From positions 1-5,807 of the forward strand of contig JAIMBU010000223.1 of assembly GCA_023511325.1 (NCBI GenBank): 5,807 nt of DNA, written 5' to 3'. Shown in pieces: positions 1 through 5,577 of the stretch (positions within the stretch are counted from its first letter, which is position 1; every line of letters starts with the position of its first letter). The translations under genes were made by a program, and so were the position numbers. Source of the DNA: Gorillibacterium sp. (GTDB lineage: Bacteria; Bacillota; Bacilli; Paenibacillales; NBRC-103111). Under the pieces are notes generated by a model that saw nothing but the letters and a program-made list of their open reading frames with translations, did no database searches and was not told the DNA's origin.

Positions 1-335
1 GGGGAGGGCGTGCGCGGGCCCCGGATAACGTTAAGCGGCCCCCGGGCGTGGGGGGGGCTGCTGGAAGTGGCGCAGTTTGGGGGGGGGGTGGTGATTGCCA
101 AGGCTGCCCCGCCCCCGCTCTGCGCGACCGTCATATCAAAGGGGCTTGCATTAAAGATACTGATCATTGCGGAAAAAGACATAGGGCTGCTAAGACGGAA
201 AGCGACAACACTCCACAGCAGATAAGCATATTTCTTCGGCGCTTTTTGCAGCAGCAAGCGAATAAGAAATACCGCAAGGAGCACATAGCTCGCGGTAATG
301 CTCATGTTGACGATCTGTAAGAATAGCGCTTCCAC
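1..335 (-). CDS. BlaR1/MecR1-type M56 family membrane sensor, N-terminal part only
   Basis: This is the first ~111 codons of an antirepressor of the BlaR1/MecR1 family, membrane metallopeptidases that sense an extracellular ligand and trigger inactivation of a partner BlaI/MecI repressor. The GTG start (333-335) follows a consensus AAGGAGGT (complement of 341-348) by 5 nt and lies 1 nt beyond the repressor's stop, so the pair is translationally close or coupled. Visible features are a hydrophobic helix at about residues 4-25, a basic stretch (QKAPKKY, 30-36) and a second hydrophobic segment at about 38-61 with the LLWSVVAFRL and SPMSFS motifs, then FDMTVAQSGGG, all typical of the M56 N-terminus. 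The HEXXH zinc motif and any penicillin-binding sensor domain would lie beyond the left edge, so ligand and activity are unknown. After about residue 80 the translation becomes Pro/Ser/Arg-rich and unlike the family, coinciding with G/C homopolymers in 1-120; the frame stays open to the edge. The gene is partial at its 3' end. Confidence 0.82.
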   Translation of the reverse strand, partial: MEALFLQIVNMSITASYVLLAVFLIRLLLQKAPKKYAYLLWSVVAFRLSSPMSFSAMISIFNASPFDMTVAQSGGGAALAITTPPPNCATSSSPPHARGPLNVIRGPRTPS

Positions 336-336
336 G

Positions 337-699
337 TCAGACCTCCTTATGCGTATCGATTAAACGTTTGAGTGCCTCGGCTTCTTTTTCGGAGAGCGTC
401 TTGCCGCCGAGGAAGGAGGTGAGAAACCGCGGCAGTGACCCCTCAAAAGCACGTTCCACAAAATACTCGCTTTCATAGGCCTGAACCCGTTCCATCGGAA
501 CGATGGCCTGAACAAGGGCGTCTTCATTTTGAAGAAGTCCTTTCTGACACATCTTTCGCAGCACGGTATAGGTAGTGGGTTTTTTCCAACCCAATCTTTC
601 GGCACATAGCGTAACAAGCTGCCCTGACGGCAGAGGCTCATTCTCCCACACAACCAGCATAAATCGGTAATCGCTCTCACAGAGCTTCAGATTCTCCAT
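337..699 (-). CDS. BlaI/MecI/CopY-family transcriptional repressor
   Basis: A 120-residue winged-helix repressor that should bind a dyad operator as a dimer and be released by proteolysis triggered by the adjacent BlaR1-type sensor. The N-terminal winged helix covers roughly residues 5-70, with VVWENEPLPSGQLV in the first helices and a recognition segment PTTYTVLRKMCQKG at 41-54, the characteristic Thr-Val-x-x-x-Leu-x-x-Lys-Gly region. The C-terminal ~40 residues (FLTSFLGG, then SEKEAEALKRLID) fit the dimerisation helices where the protease cuts in this family. Length is normal (family about 120-130). I start it at the ATG of 697-699 because GGGAG (complement of 706-710) lies 6 nt upstream; the longer reading from 738 would begin inside an operator dyad and adds 13 residues atypical of the family. 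No beta-lactamase gene is visible, so the regulon beyond this pair is unknown. Confidence 0.88.
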   Translation of the reverse strand: MENLKLCESDYRFMLVVWENEPLPSGQLVTLCAERLGWKKPTTYTVLRKMCQKGLLQNEDALVQAIVPMERVQAYESEYFVERAFEGSLPRFLTSFLGGKTLSEKEAEALKRLIDTHKEV

Positions 700-715
700 T
701 TTAATCTCCCTTATG

Positions 716-733
716 GGTTTATAGTTATAAACC
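716..733. promoter_or_regulatory. BlaI-type operator, leader copy (perfect 8-bp arms)
   Basis: GGTTTATA-GT-TATAAACC is a perfect inverted repeat of 8-bp arms around a 2-bp centre. It lies in the predicted leader, ending 6 bp before the repressor Shine-Dalgarno. Its centre is 31 bp from that of the promoter-proximal copy, about three helical turns, so two repressor dimers could bind the same face of the DNA. Inferred to be the second operator of the repressor. Confidence 0.65.
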
Positions 734-746
734 AACAATCAATTTT

Positions 747-764
747 AGTTTACAACTATAAACC
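747..764. promoter_or_regulatory. BlaI-type operator, promoter-proximal copy
   Basis: AGTTTACAACTATAAACC is an imperfect dyad differing at only two positions from the reverse complement of the second copy at 716-733. It contains the ACA...TATAA core common in BlaI/MecI/CopY operators and sits between the -35 and -10 hexamers of the repressor promoter. Assignment to the adjacent repressor is by position and symmetry. Confidence 0.65.
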
Positions 765-774
765 TGTTTGTCAA
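747..774 (-). promoter_or_regulatory. Core promoter of the blaI-like/blaR1-like operon
   Basis: Read on the minus strand there is a perfect -35 hexamer TTGACA (complement of 769-774), a 16-nt spacer and a -10-like TAAACT (complement of 747-752; 4 of 6 matches to TATAAT). It lies about 50 nt upstream of the chosen repressor start. One of the two operator dyads fills the spacer and overlaps the -10 element, so bound repressor would block RNA polymerase directly. The -10 is weak; the exact transcription start is not determined. Confidence 0.6.
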
Positions 775-882
775 GGGAGACTTGTGATTAAGCGTCAATT
801 TTGCAGCGTTAATGGAGGTTACAAAGGACAAAAAAATAAACGGAACCTCGCGTTGAAAACTGACGGTAGCATGCATGCGTTG

Positions 883-1014
883 TAACGGAACTGAGCATCG
901 TTATTAAGCCCAAAAAGGGCTAGCCCATATTGTAACGGAACGGAGCGCCGTTATTAGGGGGAAGTGAGTCTGAAAAGGAGCTTTCACAGCAAATAGCGGC
1001 GCTGAGTTCCGTTA
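883..1014. repeat. Array of ~23-bp palindromic intergenic repeat units
   Basis: Three clear units share a TAACGG-N9-CCGTTA-type core followed by TT. Unit A is at 883-905 (degenerate second arm ATCGTTA) and unit B at 933-955 (perfect 6-bp arms), both in the same orientation exactly 50 bp apart. Unit C at 992-1014 is inverted. B and C can pair with each other: 933-941 with 1006-1014 (9 bp), a 2-nt mismatch, then 944-955 with 992-1003 (12 bp including one G-T), enclosing a 36-nt loop. A decayed inverted copy follows at about 1041-1063 (AAATAAGG...AGTTCCGTA) and a half copy precedes at about 838-850 (AAACGGAACC). Between A and B lies AGCCC-AAAAA-GGGCT (907-921). The pattern looks like a dispersed palindromic element that has inserted or duplicated more than once; role unknown. 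Confidence 0.7.
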
Positions 1015-1081
1015 GATTTTCATAAGGGCGTGGTTTCTGCAAATAAGGTCTGCTAGTTCCGTAAGCGATAAGGCGGCAGCT

Positions 1082-1110
1082 TATTTTACTCCATCAGAAT
1101 GGATAAAATA
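1082..1110. other. A/T-rich interrupted hairpin
   Basis: TATTTTA (1082-1088) and TCCA (1090-1093) pair with TGGA (1100-1103) and TAAAATA (1104-1110), giving 11 bp with a single bulged C at 1089 and a 6-nt loop. It lies downstream of the AraC-family gene in its direction of transcription. The GC-poor stem and lack of a following T-run on the minus strand argue against a classical intrinsic terminator. Confidence 0.35.
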
Positions 1111-1149
1111 TGGATCAAGGTTCATCCTGCTTCCGCATCGGTAAACGCA

Positions 1150-1167
1150 CGGCGTCAAAGGACGCCG
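1150..1167 (-). terminator. Possible weak terminator hairpin after the AraC-family gene
   Basis: CGGCGTC (1150-1156) and GACGCCG (1161-1167) form a perfect 7-bp GC-rich stem closed by a 4-nt loop, starting about 58 nt beyond the regulator's stop codon. On the minus strand the stem is followed by TGCGTTTACC, only a poor U-tract, so efficiency would be low. It is the best candidate for 3'-end formation of this gene that I can see. Confidence 0.35.
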
Positions 1168-1224
1168 AAACCATTCGTATCAGTGGAGGCGAGAGCGAAT
1201 TTCAAATTTAGCTTCTTGATTAGC

Positions 1225-2088
1225 TTACATCCCACTAAACGGGTCCTTCCATTCCGATTGCTTTTTGCGGAAGGTGTCCGGTGCTGTACCGGTATATTCC
1301 TTAAACAAACGGCTGAAATGGGAGGGGTAGTTAAAACCGACCTCATAGGCTACCTCGGTTACAGGCTTGCTTGGTGTGAGGGTGAGCATAACCTTGGCTT
1401 GATTGATCCGGCGTTGGTATAGATAAGCGAAGATGGTGATGCCGGTGATCTCCTTAAATATTTTTACAAGATAGTACTTGTTGAGGTGCATGTAGCGACT
1501 TATTTCTTCGAGATCGATGTCTTCCGTATAGTGTTGTTCGAGATAAGAGATTAGGCGCTGTACATTTTGTTCTTTTATACCAGGATATACTGGTTTATCG
1601 TCTAAAGGGCGAGTGCTAATCTCGTAGAGCTCAGTCAGAAGTGCAAGGAACTGAACAAGATAACGATCATGAGACAACGGATCATTCTGCTGAAACAACT
1701 CGCACATCCGGGCAAGTATCGGCTCAATTCGCGCCTGCTCCTCGGGCACTAGAGAGATACAAACATTGTGGAGCTCTTCAAAAGGCCGCAGCAAATGCAA
1801 GTTAAAGGGAGGACGAAACAAACCCTGAACGAATTGCGGGTTAAAATGCACAACGGTTCGCCGATACTCGCTATGGGGATCTGCTTTGGGACAATGGAGT
1901 GTCATTCCATTCATGAGGATCAAGTCGCCGGGGCGCAGATAATGGATTTTGTCACCGATAATATAATGGCATTTACCCGTGTGAAAATAATAGATTTCAT
2001 ACTCAAGATGCGAGTGAAAGCCAAGGTCAATGGGTGTGTTGCTGCAGCCAGCTGTCAATGGCAAGGGGAAATGCTCAAACAGGCTCAT
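1225..2088 (-). CDS. AraC-family transcriptional regulator with N-terminal cupin sensor
   Basis: A 287-residue regulator with the standard AraC/XylS layout. The N-terminal cupin (about residues 20-85) has an HSHLEYEI motif (25-32) with the His-x-His-x-Glu arrangement and the LRPGDLILMN turn (51-60). A helical linker follows (about 115-165). The C-terminal DNA-binding domain (about 172-275) has two helix-turn-helix units: DLEEISRYMHLNKYYLVKIF (192-211) and VTEVAYEVGFNYPSHFSRLF (243-262), ending with the usual GTAPDTFRK. Such proteins bind a small sugar or related ligand and activate neighbouring catabolic genes. I start at the ATG of 2086-2088 because GGAGGA (complement of 2096-2101) lies 7 nt upstream; the longer open frame would need a TTG at 2148 with no Shine-Dalgarno. 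It is divergent from the three-gene sugar cassette, which is its probable target. The ligand is unknown. Confidence 0.92.
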   Translation of the reverse strand: MSLFEHFPLPLTAGCSNTPIDLGFHSHLEYEIYYFHTGKCHYIIGDKIHYLRPGDLILMNGMTLHCPKADPHSEYRRTVVHFNPQFVQGLFRPPFNLHLLRPFEELHNVCISLVPEEQARIEPILARMCELFQQNDPLSHDRYLVQFLALLTELYEISTRPLDDKPVYPGIKEQNVQRLISYLEQHYTEDIDLEEISRYMHLNKYYLVKIFKEITGITIFAYLYQRRINQAKVMLTLTPSKPVTEVAYEVGFNYPSHFSRLFKEYTGTAPDTFRKKQSEWKDPFSGM

Positions 2089-2256
2089 CGCGTGTTCCTC
2101 CGAAAATGGGATTGCCAAGATTGTATCATGATCCTGAAGAAACACCAATCACATATAAGTAGGAATTCAGAGCAACCTAACCGGATGCAATTGAGTAGAG
2201 CTTGCTTATGGTAGAATTAAGGAGAAAGTTAAGCTGATGAAGCTGGAGGTATCCTC
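2089..2256. promoter_or_regulatory. Divergent intergenic control region between regulator and sugar cassette
   Basis: These 168 bp must carry the start signals of both the AraC-family gene (leftward) and the cassette (rightward). A plausible rightward promoter is noted separately. For the leftward gene I see only weak -10-like AT-rich sequence around 2150-2160 and do not assign hexamers. There is a short palindrome ATCATGAT at 2125-2132 and an adjacent direct repeat AAGCTGATG/AAGCTGGAG at 2231-2248, just before the cassette's Shine-Dalgarno. No convincing catabolite-repression (cre) box was found. The AraC operator itself is not identifiable by eye. Confidence 0.55.
2191..2217 (+). promoter_or_regulatory. 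Candidate sigma-A-like promoter of the sugar cassette
   Basis: TTGAGT (2191-2196; 4 of 6 matches to TTGACA) is followed after 15 nt by TAGAAT (2212-2217; 5 of 6 matches to TATAAT), giving a leader of about 35 nt before the first gene. The short spacer and weak -35 would fit a promoter dependent on an activator such as the divergent AraC-family protein, but this rests on visual matching only. Confidence 0.35.
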
Positions 2257-3429
2257 ATGCAGAACATTGTAAACCCCGTCCGTTTCGGAATTATTGGAAT
2301 CGGTAACATGGGATCTAGTCATGCGACATATTTGGATCATAAGGAAATCAAGAACGCTGTACTTACTGCAGTTTGTGATATAAAACCGGAGCGGCTGGAG
2401 TGGGCGAAGAATACACTTAGTGCTGATGTTGCTCGTTTTACCACAGCCGAGGAGCTTTTTACTTCAGGTTTGGTGGACGCAGTGTTGATCGCGACCCCTC
2501 ATTACTCCCATCCAGAGCTAGCCATTGCTGCATTTGCCGCAGACTTGCACGTATTGGTGGAGAAGCCAGCCGGAGTCTACACCAAACAGGTTCGATTGAT
2601 GAATGAGGCTGCTGCTAAGTCAGACCGCAAGTTTGGAATGATGTACAATCAGCGGACCAATCCACTGTATCGCAAGCTGAAGGATCTGATTGACGGCGGC
2701 GAGCTGGGTGAGATTCGTCGACTCAATTGGATTATTACAGATTGGTATCGCTCCCAAAGCTATTATGATTCCGGCGGATGGAGAGCAACCTGGGTAGGAG
2801 AAGGCGGTGGCGTGCTGATCAATCAGGACCCGCATCAATTGGATCTCTGGCAATGGACAACCGGCCTCATGCCGAAGCGAGTTAGAGCTTTCTGTGGCTT
2901 TGGTAAATACCGGAACATTGAAGTGGAAGATGAAGTTACTGCCTACATGGAATATGAGAACGGAGCAACGGGCTTGTTCGTAACAACTACGGGAGAAGCT
3001 CCTGGAACAAACCGTTTTGAAATAGCTGGTGATCGTGGCAAAATCGTGATCGAGGACGATGTGCTCACCTTCTGGAGATTGCGTGTTTCGGAAACTGAAT
3101 TCAATCGTACCTTCAAGGGTGGTTTTGGTGCGCCTGAATGCTGGAAGTGTGAAATCCCCGTTGACGGAACCGGGGCACAGCATAAGGGCATCACTCAGAA
3201 CTTTGTCGAGGCGATCCTGAATGGTACTGAACTGATTGGTTCGGGCGAGGAAGGCATCCGCGGTTTGACCATTTCCAATGCGATCCATCTGTCAGCTTGG
3301 ACGGACGCTTGGGTCGATCTTCCTTTTGATGAAGACCGCTATTACGAGCTGTTACAAGAAAAGATTCGCGATTCCAAGGTGGTTAAAGCGGATAGTGATC
3401 AAACGCTTAGCGTCCAAGGAACCCATTAA
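2257..3429 (+). CDS. Gfo/Idh/MocA-family NAD(P)-dependent oxidoreductase (first of two)
   Basis: A 390-residue cytoplasmic dehydrogenase that should oxidise or reduce a hydroxyl of a sugar, inositol or glycoside. The N-terminal Rossmann domain (about 8-125) has the classic nucleotide motif GIGNMG at 14-19, the DAVLIATPHYSHPELA segment (74-89) and EKP at 102-104, whose Lys103 is the usual catalytic/cofactor-contact lysine. The C-terminal alpha/beta domain (about 130-350) carries GGGVLINQDPHQLDLWQW (183-200). His193 occupies the conserved catalytic histidine position, while the residue four before it, usually Asp in inositol dehydrogenases, is Asn189; I recall LxNQxPHxLDL as a recurring variant in this superfamily. 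The ATG has GGAGGT (2245-2250) 6 nt upstream. First gene of the plus-strand cassette, divergent from the AraC regulator. Family is certain, substrate is not. Confidence 0.93.
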   Translation: MQNIVNPVRFGIIGIGNMGSSHATYLDHKEIKNAVLTAVCDIKPERLEWAKNTLSADVARFTTAEELFTSGLVDAVLIATPHYSHPELAIAAFAADLHVLVEKPAGVYTKQVRLMNEAAAKSDRKFGMMYNQRTNPLYRKLKDLIDGGELGEIRRLNWIITDWYRSQSYYDSGGWRATWVGEGGGVLINQDPHQLDLWQWTTGLMPKRVRAFCGFGKYRNIEVEDEVTAYMEYENGATGLFVTTTGEAPGTNRFEIAGDRGKIVIEDDVLTFWRLRVSETEFNRTFKGGFGAPECWKCEIPVDGTGAQHKGITQNFVEAILNGTELIGSGEEGIRGLTISNAIHLSAWTDAWVDLPFDEDRYYELLQEKIRDSKVVKADSDQTLSVQGTH

Positions 3430-3511
3430 TTTTAACCCGCTATGGATGTAACTAAAAGCAAATTGCTAAATTAAATAACTGAGAAGTTCACAGAGGAGGT
3501 AACACATTTTC

Positions 3512-4585
3512 ATGCAAAAAAGTGATGGGATGAACTATGCTCCTAAGGGTAAGCCGCAGCCTGTATGTAAGCCTGGTGAGTTTGTTTTTGCTGCTGTAGC
3601 TCTTGATCATGGCCATATCTATGGCATGTGTAATGGGTTGATTGAAGCGGGGGCTACCTTGAAATGGGTGTATGATCCTGATCCGGCTAAGGTTGCAGCC
3701 TTTGTGCAGAGTTATCCGCAAGTACAGGTCGCGACAAGTCGGGATGAAGTTTTTCAGGACGCTGAGGTTAAACTGATTGCTTCGGCCGCTGTTCCATCGG
3801 AGCGTGGCGCGCTTGGTGTTGCTGTGATGGAAAGCGGCAAGGATTATTTTACAGATAAGACTCCCTTTACGAGCCTTGCTCAACTGGAGCTAGCTCGAAT
3901 GAAGGTAGCTGAGACTGGACGCAAATACGCTGTTTATTTCAGCGAGCGGCTGCATGTGGAAAGCGCGGTGTTCGCTGGTCAACTGGTGAAGGAAGGGGCA
4001 ATCGGTCGAGTCGTTCAGGTCATTGGCTTTGGACCACATCGGCTCAATGCACCTTCTCGACCGGACTGGTTTTTCCAGCATGACAAATACGGTGGTATTC
4101 TCTGTGATATTGGTAGTCATCAGATTGAGCAATTTCTCTACTATGCGGACTGCAAGGATGCGCGTGTCGTTCATAGTAAGGTCGCCAATTATCATAACAA
4201 AACGTATCCAGAGCTGGAGGATTTCGGCGATGCGACGCTGGTTGGCGACAATGGCGCAACCCAGTATTTCCGTGTTGACTGGCTGACACCTGATGGTCTC
4301 AGCACATGGGGAGATGGTCGGACCGTTATTCTCGGAACTGAAGGCTATATCGAGCTACGTAAGTATGTTGATATCGCCCGAAGCACGACAGGCGACCACC
4401 TCTATCTCGTAAACGGTCAAGGTGAACAGCATATGGAGCTTAGCGGCAAGGTTGGTTTTCCCTTTTTCGGCGAGCTTGTGCTGGATTGCCTGAACCGGAC
4501 GGAAATTGCGATGACGCAGGAGCACACTTTCAAGGCGGCAGAGTTGTGCCTGATTGCGCAACGTGATGCAATCAACGTCGAGTAG
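3512..4585 (+). CDS. Gfo/Idh/MocA-family oxidoreductase (second, divergent subfamily)
   Basis: A 357-residue member of the same superfamily as the preceding gene but clearly not a recent duplicate. The N-terminus lacks a canonical GxGxxG: the equivalent turn reads ALDHGHIYGM (30-39), a form I associate with a distinct Gfo/Idh/MocA subgroup. The usual (E/D)KP motif is DKTP (115-118), retaining Lys116. YFSERLHVE (142-150) follows. In the C-terminal domain GGILCDIGSHQIEQF (194-208) keeps the full Asp199-x-x-x-His203 catalytic pair, unlike the first enzyme, and WGDGRTVILGTEGYIEL (266-282) forms part of the sheet. The start has AGAGGAGGT (3492-3500) 11 nt upstream, a little long but with no better-placed alternative. 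It follows the first oxidoreductase by 82 bp with no terminator seen, so co-transcription is likely. It could be the partner that reverses or extends the first oxidation; substrate unknown. Confidence 0.9.
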   Translation: MQKSDGMNYAPKGKPQPVCKPGEFVFAAVALDHGHIYGMCNGLIEAGATLKWVYDPDPAKVAAFVQSYPQVQVATSRDEVFQDAEVKLIASAAVPSERGALGVAVMESGKDYFTDKTPFTSLAQLELARMKVAETGRKYAVYFSERLHVESAVFAGQLVKEGAIGRVVQVIGFGPHRLNAPSRPDWFFQHDKYGGILCDIGSHQIEQFLYYADCKDARVVHSKVANYHNKTYPELEDFGDATLVGDNGATQYFRVDWLTPDGLSTWGDGRTVILGTEGYIELRKYVDIARSTTGDHLYLVNGQGEQHMELSGKVGFPFFGELVLDCLNRTEIAMTQEHTFKAAELCLIAQRDAINVE

Positions 4586-4619
4586 CACGCTGATTTCGGT
4601 GAAACTTCCCAAAACTAGC

Positions 4620-4648
4620 TTGCCAGTAAAATAGCACGTTGGTGTAGT
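4620..4648 (+). promoter_or_regulatory. Possible internal promoter before the TIM-barrel gene
   Basis: In the 133-bp gap after the second oxidoreductase, TTGCCA (4620-4625; 5 of 6) is followed after exactly 17 nt by TGTAGT (4643-4648; 4 of 6). It would start a transcript about 65 nt upstream of the GTG start. Downstream, GAAAAG (4676-4681) and CTTTTC (4687-4692) can form a small 6-bp hairpin ahead of the Shine-Dalgarno. Both are weak signals; the gene may simply be read from the main cassette promoter. Confidence 0.28.
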
Positions 4649-4718
4649 ACTGGATGTTCCAAATTTTCAAATGATGAAAAGGCCGGCTTTTCTTAACTAT
4701 AAAAGGAGTGAAAACCTA

Positions 4719-5576
4719 GTGAAATTAGCAGTATTTACGGTGATGCTTCCTGATTTTGGACTGAACGATACCCTTGCTGTGCTGAAAAAGACGGGCTACG
4801 ACGGAGTGGAGTGGCGTGTGACGGTAAATAATCCTGCCAGTGCCGATCAAGAGCCGTCGTTTTGGGGCAACAACCATTCCACAATCGACCCATCGATAAG
4901 TGATGAAGAGCTAGGTGCGTTAAAGGTTGCCCAAGATGCGGCAGGACTCCTTGTACCAAACCTGGGCTGCTACATTCCCGTAGGTGACCTGAAATTAACC
5001 GAGCAAGGAATGAAAATTGCCAAGGTACTTGGTGCTCCTTCCATCCGTGTTGGTGTTTCTGGCTATGATCGCTCGATCTCATACCGTGAACTCCTTGAAC
5101 AAGGCCGACACTATCTGCATGGGGTACAGGAGCTAAGTCAGCAATATGGCGTGAAGGGGAACATCGAGATCCATCATGGCAATATTGCTTCCAGCGCTTC
5201 CTCAGCCCGCCGCTTGGTCGAGGGCTTTGATCCGGCTCATATCGGAGTCATTCACGATGCCGGCAATATGGTACACGAAGGCTATGAGAACTACCGGATG
5301 GGACTCGAAATTCTGGGTGAATACCTGGCTCATGTTCATGTGAAGAATGCGGCTTGGGCTTGTTCGCAAGAAAATATAAAATCACCTGGTGGCTCACCTT
5401 GGAAATCGGATTGGGCGCCTTTGAAAACTGGAGTCGTTGATTTGGGTCAGTTAATGGCTGATGTGCAGCATATTGGTTACGACGGCTGGCTGAGCTTTGA
5501 GGATTTCAGCAGCCCACATCCAGATGAGGCTTCACTTGTGGAGCAGGCTGCTTATATTCGCTCGCTTCTCAAGTAA
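4719..5576 (+). CDS. Xylose-isomerase-like TIM-barrel sugar isomerase/epimerase (AP endonuclease family 2 fold)
   Basis: A 285-residue single-domain TIM barrel of the family that includes IolE, IolI, sugar phosphate isomerases/epimerases and beta-eliminating lyases of 3-keto-sugars. Strand signatures appear in order: KLAVFTVMLPD (2-12), GYDGVEWRV (26-34), NLGCYIPVG (81-89), APSIRVGVSG (106-115), NIEIHHG (148-154), IGVIHDAGN (175-183), AHVHVKN (204-210) and GWLSFEDF (256-263). The probable divalent-metal ligands are Glu150, Asp180, His206 and Glu261, matching the Glu-Asp-His-Glu set of the family, so it should be catalytically competent. I choose the GTG at 4719-4721 because GGAG (4705-4708) lies 10 nt upstream and the protein then begins directly with the first strand; the upstream ATGs at 4671/4674 lack a Shine-Dalgarno and add 16 atypical residues. 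Third and last gene of the cassette; it probably acts on the keto or epimerised product of the two oxidoreductases. Confidence 0.9.
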   Translation: MKLAVFTVMLPDFGLNDTLAVLKKTGYDGVEWRVTVNNPASADQEPSFWGNNHSTIDPSISDEELGALKVAQDAAGLLVPNLGCYIPVGDLKLTEQGMKIAKVLGAPSIRVGVSGYDRSISYRELLEQGRHYLHGVQELSQQYGVKGNIEIHHGNIASSASSARRLVEGFDPAHIGVIHDAGNMVHEGYENYRMGLEILGEYLAHVHVKNAAWACSQENIKSPGGSPWKSDWAPLKTGVVDLGQLMADVQHIGYDGWLSFEDFSSPHPDEASLVEQAAYIRSLLK

Positions 5577-5577
5577 A

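Larger units (their letters stand above)
775..1224. other. 450-bp intergenic stretch without a credible gene
   Basis: This lies between the 5' end of the repressor promoter and the 3' end of the AraC-family gene, both transcribed leftward. No frame shows a start with a ribosome binding site and family-like protein; the short open frames entering at 1099-1422 overlap the AraC gene and are shadows. The content is palindromic repeat units (about 838-1063), two additional hairpins (1082-1110 and 1150-1167) and otherwise A/T-rich filler. A TTAAGCGT/AGCGTTAA partial inverted repeat at about 787-813 is too imperfect to call. Confidence 0.7.

Noticed and set aside
10..320. Plus-strand open frames at the left edge
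   Set aside because: They are antisense to the BlaR1-like N-terminus, which has a proper start, ribosome binding site and neighbour; part is also homopolymeric sequence.
883..1014. CRISPR array
   Set aside because: Only a few units, in mixed orientation, with irregular spacing and palindromic cores; no regular unique spacers and no cas genes.
1099..1422. Plus-strand open frame of 107 codons overlapping the 3' end of the AraC-family gene
   Set aside because: No Shine-Dalgarno, no family-like motifs, and most of it is antisense to a clearly real helix-turn-helix region.
1768..2214. Plus-strand open frame of 148 codons opposite the cupin domain of the AraC-family gene
   Set aside because: It is the antisense shadow of a well-supported regulator and has no plausible ribosome binding site or recognisable domain.
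2620..3288. Minus-strand open frame of 222 codons inside the first oxidoreductase
   Set aside because: Long only because the opposing gene's codon use avoids stops in that frame; the protein has no recognisable motifs.
337..3429. Functional link between the BlaI/BlaR1-type pair and the sugar cassette
   Set aside because: They are separated by 450 bp of repeats, each has its own promoter and regulator type, and no BlaI-type dyad was seen in the divergent control region.
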